Shown here: positions 17,695-25,299 of the stretch, piece by piece | How positions within the stretch are numbered: the stretch's first letter is position 1 | Layout of the letters: each line of letters starts with the position of its first letter | NCBI GenBank assembly: GCA_022564545.1 | Contig: JADFLG010000004.1 | Coordinates: 1-52,841, forward strand | Direction: 5' to 3' | DNA length: 52,841 nt | Source: Chloroflexota bacterium | GTDB lineage: Bacteria > Chloroflexota > Dehalococcoidia > Lucifugimonadales > Lucifugimonadaceae | Translations under genes and position numbers: made by a program | The notes under the pieces: model-generated | Seen by the model: only the letters and a program-made list of their open reading frames with translations | What the model was told of the DNA's origin: nothing | Databases searched by the model: none

Positions 17695-18813
17695 CTAATC
17701 ACCCAGCCCGTGCCGGGCTTCACCTTCGTGAGCGACACAGATCGCGTCGATCACTTCATCCTCGAAATCGAGGATGAGCGTGCCCTCTTTCCTGTCGATG
17801 ATCAGGTCGAAGAGCGCCATGATGTTTCTTGAATAGAGTTGGCTCGCATCGAACGGCATGGAACTGGGGACGTTAACCGGCCCGTTGATCGACACCCCGT
17901 TTACATCGACGATCTCTCCCGCGACAGTTCCCTCGACGTTCCCACCCGACTCTGCTGCCAGGTCGATCACCACGCTGCCCGGCTGCATCACCTCCACCAT
18001 GTCGGCGGTCATCAGGAGCGGGGCAGGGCGGCCTGGAATCGCGGCAGTGGTAATCACCGCATCGGCTTTGGCAATGTGCTCCTTCAGGAACTCGCGTTGC
18101 GCCGCCTGCTCATCTTCGGTCTGTTCGCGTGCATACCCACCGGCGGCCTCGGCATCCTCGGCAGCCGGGGGCTGGATGAACTTTGCGCCCAGGCTTTCAA
18201 CCTGCTCGCCAGCCGCGGCACGGACGTCGAATGCCTCAACTACTGCCCCCAGGCGACGCGCCGTCGCAATCGCCTGGAGACCGGCAACGCCAGCCCCGAG
18301 CACCAGGAACTTCGCCGGGGGAATCGTTCCCGCGGCTGTCATCATCATTGGCAGGTACTTGCCCAGCGAATTTGCCGCCAGCAGTACGGCCTTGTAACCG
18401 GCAATGGAGGCCTGGGACGAAAGGACGTCCATCCGCTGAGCGCGAGCGATTCGTGGGACCAGTTCCATGGCAAGTGCCGTCACCCCGGCCGAGGCAAGCG
18501 CGGAAACCCCCGCAGGATCGGTCCGGGCGTCCAGCAGGCCAATGACAACGCTGCCCTTTTTCAGCGCGTTTAGTTCGTCGGATGTTGGGGACTGGACGTG
18601 AACGAAAATGTCGACGGACCCGGCGATTTCGCCTGCCGGTGCTAATTTAGCGCCCGCCTTCGCATAGGTTGAATCTGGAAATCCGGCGGCGGTTCCGGCG
18701 CCTTCCTCGATATATACCTCGTGACCCGCCTTGACGAGACGTTCAACCGTTTCTGGCACCAGGGCCACACGGTGCTCGTTGGGATCTGACTCCCCGGGGG
18801 CGCCGATCTTCAT
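17695..18813 (-). CDS. pntAA: NAD(P) transhydrogenase subunit alpha part 1 (soluble NAD(H) domain, PntAA)
   Basis: This 372-residue cytoplasmic domain I of transhydrogenase binds NAD(H). AlaDh/PNT N-terminal features (MKIGAPGESDPNEHRVALVPE) are followed by a Rossmann fold with VLGAGVAGLQAIATARRLGA (about residues 171-190) and FDVRAAAGEQVESLGAKF. It is first gene of the pnt operon. GGAG lies about 6 nt before ATG 18813. The gene start faces the + strand gene at 19041 across a 227-bp divergent promoter region. Alanine dehydrogenase is excluded by the neighbouring membrane subunits. Confidence 0.95.
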   Translation of the reverse strand: MKIGAPGESDPNEHRVALVPETVERLVKAGHEVYIEEGAGTAAGFPDSTYAKAGAKLAPAGEIAGSVDIFVHVQSPTSDELNALKKGSVVIGLLDARTDPAGVSALASAGVTALAMELVPRIARAQRMDVLSSQASIAGYKAVLLAANSLGKYLPMMMTAAGTIPPAKFLVLGAGVAGLQAIATARRLGAVVEAFDVRAAAGEQVESLGAKFIQPPAAEDAEAAGGYAREQTEDEQAAQREFLKEHIAKADAVITTAAIPGRPAPLLMTADMVEVMQPGSVVIDLAAESGGNVEGTVAGEIVDVNGVSINGPVNVPSSMPFDASQLYSRNIMALFDLIIDRKEGTLILDFEDEVIDAICVAHEGEARHGLGD

Positions 18814-19040
18814 TCACTGCTCCAGTCGAACATAATTTTGGTTCGCTCAAAATACGCCTGGCGACAACCGTCTGATGATATCTCGGGCAGTGGACGCACT
18901 GGTGTGTAATTGCCATCAAATCCGTGTCGAGACACTTACGTGTTACGGGTTGTAGTTGTAATTTATCGGTGTCCAATATTTACCGCCCTCACCGATCGGG
19001 TTGAATGGTGGAAATATCCCAGCATTTCGAGGAGCGACCT
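18814..19040. promoter_or_regulatory. Divergent intergenic region between pntAA and the 107-aa protein gene
   Basis: This AT-richer 227-bp gap must hold promoters in both directions. I see A/T-rich candidates (for example TAATTTATCGG and CAATATTTACC) but no pair of hexamers good enough to call. The GAGGAG ribosome-binding site for the + gene is at about 19029-19034. Confidence 0.4.
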
Positions 19041-19364
19041 ATGTATGTGATCAGACGTGTGTACGAAGTGAAACCCGGAACGGCACGGCGTGTGGCGACG
19101 CTGGTGAAGCAGCAAGGTGATGCCTATTCTTCCGCTGGCCAGCGTTCAGAAGTGCGTGTTTACTTCAACGGCGGCACGGTCCCCGGCGACAACAACCGTG
19201 TCTACATGGAATGGACTGATGAGACCATCGACTCACCGTACCGCGAGGGGGCAAGCGCGCCGGAAGAAGCGCGCGAATTCGGAGCGGAAATCCGTGAAAG
19301 CGTGGTCAGTCAGCACATCGAATTCTTCGAGATGATGATCCCTGCGAAAATGCAGGACGAATAA
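19041..19364 (+). CDS. Small NIPSNAP/dimeric alpha-beta-barrel-like protein
   Basis: This is a 107-residue soluble protein. ATG 19041 (MYVIRRVYEVKPG) is preferred over the longer frame from 19005, because GAGGAG lies 7 nt upstream and the alternate N-terminus overlaps the ribosome-binding site. The pattern of a beta-strand start, a helix (ARRVATLVKQQGDAY), then RVYFNGGTVPGDNNRVYMEW resembles ferredoxin-like stress-responsive/NIPSNAP folds. It may be co-transcribed with the enolase-family gene that follows. Function unknown. Confidence 0.65.
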   Translation: MYVIRRVYEVKPGTARRVATLVKQQGDAYSSAGQRSEVRVYFNGGTVPGDNNRVYMEWTDETIDSPYREGASAPEEAREFGAEIRESVVSQHIEFFEMMIPAKMQDE

Positions 19365-19431
19365 CCTTCATGCTGTGGCAGCGCTACGGCGACCGGTTTA
19401 TGAGCGCAACCAGAGAGAAGTCCTCCCCGAC

Positions 19432-20670
19432 TTGAAGATAAAAGACATAACCGCGTTTCCGATACGGGTCCCGCGCGAGGACGAAGACGCCAAGAACGCC
19501 GACGCCGCCAAAAATGGGGCCGCCGCCAGAAATGAGACCGCCGCCAAAAATGAGACCGCCGAAGGCAAGCTCTCGCACCGTCCGCCTGTAATCGATTTTG
19601 GCGACTACTTCGTCGACGCAGAGACCTTCACCTCGATCTACTCGAAGCACCATGAAACGACGGTGATAAAGGTCGAGACCGATACCGGGATAGTCGGGTG
19701 GGGCGAAGCGCAGTCACCCGTCTCGCCGGGGACGACCGGGTCGATTATCGAGAACCTGGTACGTCCGCTGATACTGGGACGCGACCCGTTCGACATAGAG
19801 GCTATCTGGACCCGCAACTACGGTGCGATGAGGGAGCGCGGGCATCCGACCGGCTTTTATGTCGACGCTATCGGGGGGACTGATATCGCCCTGTGGGATA
19901 TCGTCGGAAAGGCAACTGGCAAACCGGTTCACAAACTTGCCGGCGGTCGATATCGCGACAGGATAAAGCTCTACGTCGGGATCGGGGGCATCGACCCTGA
20001 AAAAGTTGCCGACATCGCCGAGGAACACGTCGGCTACGGCTACCAGGCGTTGAAGCTCCACCTGCTGCTCGATGCAGACGGCGTGGCAGAAATTGCCCGG
20101 GCGGTGCGCAAACGCGTCGGGCCCGGCGTCATGCTGATGTGCGATGTCCACATGAGGCAGTCGGTTGCGAGTGCCATCAAGCTCGGAAGGGAGCTCGAAA
20201 AACTCGATTTCGCCTGGCTCGAATCGCCACTTGTTCCCGACGACATTCCGGGCGCTGCAGCGTTGGCAGACGCGCTCGATATGGCGGTGGCGATTGGCGA
20301 GTGGAACCGGACGCGTTATGAAATGCGAGAGGCGTTCGAGAGGCGGGCCTTCGACATCGTAATGCACGATATCGCACGCACGGGCATTACCGAAGGCCAC
20401 CGCATCGGAACTATCGCCGATACATACAACATTCCGGTCGCACCTCATGTAGGCGGCGGAGGAATCCTGTCGGTTGCGGCAACTGTCGAATACTCGGCTT
20501 CCTGTTCCAATTTCATGATCATGGAGCACAGCCATCACGCAAACGAGTATAAAAACGCGATCACTGCGGAGTATTTTGGCCCGAGCAACGGTTATTTCGA
20601 GGTGACCGGCAAACCGGGTCTCGGGATTGAGATCGATCAGTCCCTGGTCGAAAAATATCAAGTTTCCTGA
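19432..20670 (+). CDS. Enolase-superfamily dehydratase/racemase, second paralog
   Basis: This is a mandelate-racemase/muconate-lactonizing-type enzyme of 412 residues. K208 in LKLH (KxH instead of KxK), D238, E264 (LESP), E290 (AIGEW) and H339 (APHVG) mark the barrel. TTG 19432 gives MKIKDITAFPIRVP, the usual start of this family; an in-frame GTG at 19375 would add 19 residues. A low-complexity insertion (residues about 16-48) made of three 18-bp repeats lies in the N-terminal capping domain, which controls substrate choice. It sits 8 nt before an FGGY kinase, so sugar-acid catabolism is likely. Confidence 0.82.
   Translation: MKIKDITAFPIRVPREDEDAKNADAAKNGAAARNETAAKNETAEGKLSHRPPVIDFGDYFVDAETFTSIYSKHHETTVIKVETDTGIVGWGEAQSPVSPGTTGSIIENLVRPLILGRDPFDIEAIWTRNYGAMRERGHPTGFYVDAIGGTDIALWDIVGKATGKPVHKLAGGRYRDRIKLYVGIGGIDPEKVADIAEEHVGYGYQALKLHLLLDADGVAEIARAVRKRVGPGVMLMCDVHMRQSVASAIKLGRELEKLDFAWLESPLVPDDIPGAAALADALDMAVAIGEWNRTRYEMREAFERRAFDIVMHDIARTGITEGHRIGTIADTYNIPVAPHVGGGGILSVAATVEYSASCSNFMIMEHSHHANEYKNAITAEYFGPSNGYFEVTGKPGLGIEIDQSLVEKYQVS
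19504..19557 (+). repeat. Three tandem 18-bp units inside the enolase-family gene
   Basis: Units 19504-19521, 19522-19539 and 19540-19557 share GCCGCCAAAAATGAGACC with up to three changes, and encode AAKNGA, ARNETA and AKNETA-type hexapeptides in frame. This is replication-slippage-type expansion. Confidence 0.8.
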
Positions 20671-20678
20671 CAGAGGGT

Positions 20679-22175
20679 ATGGGTGACCACTTGAACAAAT
20701 ACGAGTCGCCGTTTGTGCTCGCCGTGGACATCGGCAGTTCATCGGTGAAAGTCGGGCTGTTCGACGCCCTGGCCCGCAGTGTGCCCGGCATTGAAGAATC
20801 GGTCCCTCACAGCCAGACCGTCGCGACCGACGGGACTTCGGAAGAAGATGCGGACCAGATCAGGAACGCCGTGGAACAGGCGATCGACCGCGTTCTCGCG
20901 AAAGCGGGCGGGCTGGCTTCCGGGATAACCGGTGTGGGTTTCGACAGCATGGCGAGCACCATTCTCGGAGTGGACGCCGCCGGAGACCCGGTTACCCCCG
21001 TTTACACCTATGCAGACACGAGGTCCGCCCCCGATGTCGAACGCCTGCGAAACGAAATCAACGTCCCAATCGTTTACGACCGGACCGGTGTCATGCAGCA
21101 CACGTCGTATGTGCCGGGACGGATCAGGTGGCTCCGGCGGACACGGCCAGAAATCGCGGCCCGTGTAGCGAAATACGTCGACGTATCGACCTACTTGTTT
21201 TCCAGGTGGTTCGGTCGCGGGGACGTTAAGGCGAGCTACTGTGTGTCGTCGTGGAGCGGAATGCTGAACCGTCACGAAATGTGCTGGGATGCCGGCCTGC
21301 TCGGCAGGCTCGGCATCGCGGAGGAGAACCTGCCTGAGTTAGCTTCATGGAACGTGCCGGAACGTGGACTTGCGGCCGAATATGCCGATCGGTGGCCCGC
21401 CCTCGGCGACCTGCCGTTTTTCCTGGCTGTGGGAGACGGTGCCGCGGTAAACGTCGGTACCGGGTGCATAGACGAGACCAAAGTAGCGCTTACGGTAGGT
21501 ACCACGGGAGCCATGCGGGTCTTGAGCAGGGGACCGGCGCCGGACGTGCCAACAGGCCTGTGGGCCTACCGGCTTGGCACAGACCGCACGCTGCTCGGTG
21601 GCTCGTTCTCGGAAGGTGGGAACGTCGTCCAGTGGGCTCTCGACAACCTGCGACTCCCGCCGGTCGAAAAGCTGAACGAAGAATTATCGAAACTCAAGCC
21701 GGCCGAACACGGGATAAACGTTCTGCCGTTTATCGCCGGTGAACGGGCTACCGGCTGGTCGACGTCGGCGACCGGCGTGCTGGAAGGCGTCAGGGTATCG
21801 ACAACGCCCATCGAAGTCCTGCAGGCGATGCTGGAGTCGGTCGCCTATCGGTTTGCACTGGTCGCCGACCTGCTCCTGCCCGGCGTGAAATCCGGGTATC
21901 AAATGATTGCCAGTGGAGGGGCCATCAAGAACTCCCCGTGGTGGCTTCAGACAATGGCCGACGTGCTTGGCGTCCCGGTCGGCGTTTCAGCTGAGCAGCA
22001 GGACACCAGTCGCGGAACGGCGATCCTTGCGCTGAACGCACTTGGCGTCTGGGACGATCTCGACACCCACCAGGCCCAGATCGCTGAAACTTACGTGCCT
22101 GACCCCGCGAACTCAGACATTTACGCGAGCGCCCGGGAGCGTCAGGCGAAGCTGTACTCAAAATTACTGGGGTAG
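20679..22175 (+). CDS. FGGY-family carbohydrate kinase (gluconokinase/xylulokinase-like)
   Basis: This 498-residue kinase would phosphorylate a sugar or sugar acid in the cytoplasm. The ASKHA fold shows in the phosphate-1 motif AVDIGSSSVKVGLFD (about residues 15-29), an ATP-site block (LTVGTTGAMRVL), and the C-terminal FGGY adenosine motif region (IASGGAIKNSPWWLQTMADVLG). CAGAGGG precedes ATG 20679. With a 6-phosphogluconate dehydrogenase gene convergent and nearby, gluconate is the most likely substrate; xylulose or another acid is possible. Its TAG stop abuts the stop of the convergent gene with no spacer. Confidence 0.82.
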   Translation: MGDHLNKYESPFVLAVDIGSSSVKVGLFDALARSVPGIEESVPHSQTVATDGTSEEDADQIRNAVEQAIDRVLAKAGGLASGITGVGFDSMASTILGVDAAGDPVTPVYTYADTRSAPDVERLRNEINVPIVYDRTGVMQHTSYVPGRIRWLRRTRPEIAARVAKYVDVSTYLFSRWFGRGDVKASYCVSSWSGMLNRHEMCWDAGLLGRLGIAEENLPELASWNVPERGLAAEYADRWPALGDLPFFLAVGDGAAVNVGTGCIDETKVALTVGTTGAMRVLSRGPAPDVPTGLWAYRLGTDRTLLGGSFSEGGNVVQWALDNLRLPPVEKLNEELSKLKPAEHGINVLPFIAGERATGWSTSATGVLEGVRVSTTPIEVLQAMLESVAYRFALVADLLLPGVKSGYQMIASGGAIKNSPWWLQTMADVLGVPVGVSAEQQDTSRGTAILALNALGVWDDLDTHQAQIAETYVPDPANSDIYASARERQAKLYSKLLG

Positions 22176-22418
22176 CTATTCAGCCGAGCGGCCGGGCTCA
22201 TCGGCGTGGCGTTCCACCCTTTCGGAGATGATTCTTGCCATGAGTTGCCGTATCTCCTGGATTAAATGATCGGACGGCGCGTCGGATTCGGGGGCCATCT
22301 CGGCCCGGTGCACCCACTCCCAGAGATCGTCGAGAGTTTCCCGCAGTTCCCGCGCGGTCATCATCCGGGTATCGATACTCTGGTAATCGGGCGGTGGTGG
22401 GAACTCTTTTTTGGCCAT
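22176..22418 (-). CDS. Hypothetical 80-residue protein, helical and charged
   Basis: It starts MAKKEFPPPPDYQSID and continues as charged amphipathic helices (RELRETLDDLWEWVHRAE; IQEIRQLMARIISERVERH). There is no membrane segment, no signal and no recognised domain. The stop codon directly abuts the kinase stop (TAGCTA at 22173-22178), so the two genes converge with zero spacing. A plausible small gene; homologs would be needed to confirm it. Confidence 0.5.
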   Translation of the reverse strand: MAKKEFPPPPDYQSIDTRMMTARELRETLDDLWEWVHRAEMAPESDAPSDHLIQEIRQLMARIISERVERHADEPGRSAE

Positions 22419-22514
22419 CGTTGAATTCTCGACGTACCGGCAAAGTGCTGGTTGTCCTGTGCCGGCGCATCACCGTCGGCCTGCGTGACCTGATCCAGGT
22501 CGTCCAGGCAAATA

Positions 22515-23426
22515 CTACTCGCTTGACTTTTTTACAGCGTGGCCGCCAAACCCCCTGCGCATCGCAGCCAGCAGCTTACCGCCCAGGGGATCGGCCTGTC
22601 TCGACCTGAACCTTACCTGCAACGCGGCGGTGATCACCGGCGCGGGGACCGCCAACTCGATGGAGGCATCGACAGCCCACCGGCCTTCACCGGAATCGTC
22701 GACGTAGGAACTGAGCGAGTCCAGCGTCGGCTCCCGTTCCAGCTCATCGGCGATCAGGTCCAGCAGCCACGACCGGATCACGCTGCCCCTCCGCCAGTTT
22801 TCCGCTATCGCCCCGAGATCGAGCTCGAAATCCGTTTTGGCAGCGAGCAGCTCGAAACCCTCGGCATATGCCTGCATCATGCCGTACTCGACGCCGTTGT
22901 GGATCATCTTCGTATAGTGACCCGAGCCGCTGGGCCCTACGTAGAGGTTGCCGTCTGAATCGGGCGGAGCGAGTGTCTTGAATATCGGCCGGTTCCGGTC
23001 ATAGGCCTCGCGGCTTCCGCCGACCGTCAGGCAGTAGCCGTTCGCAAGGCCCCACACGCCGCCGCTGGTGCCGGAATCGAGGAAGTCGACACCGCTCGCC
23101 GCCGCGTGTTCGGCCCGTCGTTGCGACTCCTTGTAGTTCGAGTTTCCGCCGTCGATAAGCGTGTCGCCCTCAGTGAGCAGTTCAACGAGATCGTTCACGG
23201 TCTTTTCGGTGATGTCGCCCGCCGGGACCATCACCCAGACCGTCCTCTGGGACTCCAACTGCTCAACGAGACCGGCCAGCGAGCCTGCCGGTGAAGCGCC
23301 CTGGTCTGCAAGCGATTCGACCACCGAAGAATCAGGGTCGTAGACAACAAGATCGTGTCCATCGTTCAGCAGTCTTTCAGTCATATTGCCGCCCATGCGG
23401 CCGAGGCCAACCATCCCGAGTTTCAT
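22515..23426 (-). CDS. 6-phosphogluconate dehydrogenase, decarboxylating, short (GndA/YqeC-type)
   Basis: This 303-residue enzyme would convert 6-phosphogluconate to ribulose-5-phosphate and CO2. The N-terminal Rossmann motif GMVGLGRMGGNM is followed by VWVMVPAGDITE, the substrate-binding IDGGNSNYKES and DSGTSGGVWGL. The family's catalytic-Lys segment is GSGHYTKMIHNGVEYGMMQAYAEG. The length fits the roughly 300-residue NAD-type form rather than the 470-residue classical Gnd. ATG 23426 is chosen (GGAG 7 nt upstream); the frame also has a TTG at 23429. It begins a long minus-strand run of pentose phosphate genes. Confidence 0.9.
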   Translation of the reverse strand: MKLGMVGLGRMGGNMTERLLNDGHDLVVYDPDSSVVESLADQGASPAGSLAGLVEQLESQRTVWVMVPAGDITEKTVNDLVELLTEGDTLIDGGNSNYKESQRRAEHAAASGVDFLDSGTSGGVWGLANGYCLTVGGSREAYDRNRPIFKTLAPPDSDGNLYVGPSGSGHYTKMIHNGVEYGMMQAYAEGFELLAAKTDFELDLGAIAENWRRGSVIRSWLLDLIADELEREPTLDSLSSYVDDSGEGRWAVDASIELAVPAPVITAALQVRFRSRQADPLGGKLLAAMRRGFGGHAVKKSSE

Positions 23427-23487
23427 CAAAGTGCTCCGCAGTGCTTACTGGTGCTCCGTAACGCGGCAACCGTCGTGTTAGCGCCGT

Positions 23488-24249
23488 TCACCCTCGTTCT
23501 ATCAATTCAATCCTACGGTTAACAGTTTCGCTGAGTTTAGCTGGATCGTGCACGATCCACTGCCTGTCGATCCACGAAGCCGCCTCAATGGCCTGGCGTG
23601 AAAAGACGGTGCTCACGCATATCCATGCAGCGCCCGACGCAATGGCTGCCTTCGTCCCGATCGGCGAATCTTCGATAATTACAACTTCACCCGGGGCAAC
23701 GCCAAGCCGGGACATCGCCTGCAGGTAAATTTCTGGATCGGGCTTGGGTTTCGTTATCAGGTCGCGGCCGACAATATCGTCCAGCAGCACACGGAGACCA
23801 AGTACATCAAGCACGCGCCTGGCTTCGTCGGTAAACGATGAAGTAGCGACCGCGATGGTCCGTCCGATCGACTTTTGGTGGCGCAACAGGTCGACGTTGT
23901 GCTGGTAGACGTTTGCCAGGAGGTGTTCGGGCGCACCGTGGTTCTCGCGGTACTCGTCCATCCGCAACTGGTGCAGCCCTTTCCAGAGTTCCCCGTCCGG
24001 ACCTGGCGGTTCGAGCGATTCCACGAGGTCGAACTCGTCGATCATTTGCCGGCAGACCATCTCGTCGGTCGACCCGACAATTCGCTCGTACAGTTCGATC
24101 GCGCGGTGGTCCGGGATATTTGCGCCGGTGAGACCTCCTATGACCTTGGCGTATGAAAGGGCTTTGAGTCGCTCCGTGTCAACGAGAGTCCCGTCCAGGT
24201 CGAAAATGAACGCTCGGACCCGACCCTTTGCAGCAGATTGGGCAGACAT
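23488..24249 (-). CDS. HAD-superfamily phosphatase, beta-phosphoglucomutase-like
   Basis: This 253-residue protein carries the HAD motifs in order: motif I FIFDLDGTLVDT (D17 nucleophile, D19), an alpha-helical cap, motif II AVATSSF, motif III Lys in ITKPKPDPEIY, and motif IV VIIEDSPIG. The cap insertion is of the PGM type (subfamily I). It should hydrolyse or transfer a phosphate on a sugar phosphate. It lies 11 nt downstream of the DUF2090 gene on the same strand. Specific substrate not readable. Confidence 0.85.
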   Translation of the reverse strand: MSAQSAAKGRVRAFIFDLDGTLVDTERLKALSYAKVIGGLTGANIPDHRAIELYERIVGSTDEMVCRQMIDEFDLVESLEPPGPDGELWKGLHQLRMDEYRENHGAPEHLLANVYQHNVDLLRHQKSIGRTIAVATSSFTDEARRVLDVLGLRVLLDDIVGRDLITKPKPDPEIYLQAMSRLGVAPGEVVIIEDSPIGTKAAIASGAAWICVSTVFSRQAIEAASWIDRQWIVHDPAKLSETVNRRIELIERG

Positions 24250-24260
24250 GCGCGAGACAG

Positions 24261-25166
24261 CTACAGGGCCTTCGAAGCGGCACGCGATTTTTCGAATATG
24301 TCGTTCGATTCGTTCAGGTGCGAGGCGATCGCATCAACGGCCTCAACGCGTTCGATCAGTCCCTCGTTGAACCGCACCAGGTGCCTGTAGTACGCGCCGG
24401 GACCAATCAGCAGGCCATCGACGCCCTGAGTTCGCGCAGCCAGCCTGACGACTTTCTTTTCGTTTGCCAGGAGGCCCATTCCGACCTGTCCCGGGGCCAG
24501 ATCGCCTGATACCACCAACAACATTCTCGTGTCGCTCCGGTCGTCAAGGTGTACCTGCGCTGCGAGCGCTGCGGTGTACGTGTCGTCTGCGACCGGCTCG
24601 AATACCCAGGCTGCTGGATCGACGCCTGAGTCCTGGAGTTGCTGGACGGCGGCCAGCAGCAACATCGAGCGTGCTTCGGGCTCGCCGCCGTACATCTCGG
24701 TTTGTGTCGGTGTCGGGACCGCGTCTAACTCAATGAGCAGCGGCATTGATTCGTCGCGTGCCTTATCCGAAACGATTTTCAACCGCCCGAGGAGCTCGTT
24801 ACGCGTCTCTTTCGGGCTATCCGGGTTTAAAGTCAACTGCACACCGGTGTAATCCACGTTCAGCTTGCCGAGGGAGTGCGCCCCGCTCCCCGGAGATGAG
24901 ACGGTAGCCATCGACATGGCCCTGGCCCTGAGCAGTACGGATTCACCGAGGTCGCTGTCGGCCCACACCCCGACGCTCGACTTTGCCAGCCCATTCTCGA
25001 CGGCGGCGGTAATGCCCTCGAAAACGACGCGTTTCAGGTCCGACGCCTGTTCGCGCTCCGCCGCCGACGGCTCGCCGGACGTGTTGAGCAGTTCTGCACA
25101 GAAGTCGACCCGATCGTCGAGCGCAACGATGAAGAGAGGGTTCGAATCCGTTGATGAGTCGTTCAT
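24261..25166 (-). CDS. DUF2090 (IolC C-terminal-like) aldolase-fold protein
   Basis: This 301-residue protein opens with PLFIVALDDRVDF, matching the L-x-x-L-A-x-D-H-R start of DUF2090. Later come SVGVWADSDLGESVL, LIELDAVPTPTQTEMYG and GVDGLLIGPGAYYRH, which align with the class I aldolase-like barrel fused to IolC in some bacteria. The His of the DHR motif is Asp here (DDR). It may be a sugar-phosphate aldolase or kinase partner. It is operonic with the HAD gene, and next to PGI and transaldolase. Confidence 0.6.
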   Translation of the reverse strand: MNDSSTDSNPLFIVALDDRVDFCAELLNTSGEPSAAEREQASDLKRVVFEGITAAVENGLAKSSVGVWADSDLGESVLLRARAMSMATVSSPGSGAHSLGKLNVDYTGVQLTLNPDSPKETRNELLGRLKIVSDKARDESMPLLIELDAVPTPTQTEMYGGEPEARSMLLLAAVQQLQDSGVDPAAWVFEPVADDTYTAALAAQVHLDDRSDTRMLLVVSGDLAPGQVGMGLLANEKKVVRLAARTQGVDGLLIGPGAYYRHLVRFNEGLIERVEAVDAIASHLNESNDIFEKSRAASKAL

Positions 25167-25198
25167 ATGGTGCTCTCCAGGGGGAGTCCCGTCTTAGT

Positions 25199-25298
25199 AA
25201 CTATCTCAAAATACGCTGACAGGCGAAGGTATCAGCAGGTAGACGAGCATGTGTGATTAATTCCTTCTCCCCGGGGAGAGGGGGTTTTGAGATAGTTT
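25199..25298. repeat. 100-bp MITE-like repeat with terminal inverted repeats
   Basis: AACTATCTCAAAA (25199-25211) and TTTTGAGATAGTTT (25285-25298) are inverted ends around a CTTCTCCCCGGGGAGAGGGG palindrome. It fills the gap up to the PGI stop codon. The ends match those at 12954, 32229, 48516 and 52721. Confidence 0.75.
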
Positions 25299-25299
25299 C

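Noticed and set aside
19714-20742. Minus-strand 342-residue frame opposite the second enolase
   Set aside because: Antisense shadow rich in Arg, Cys and His, with no domain.
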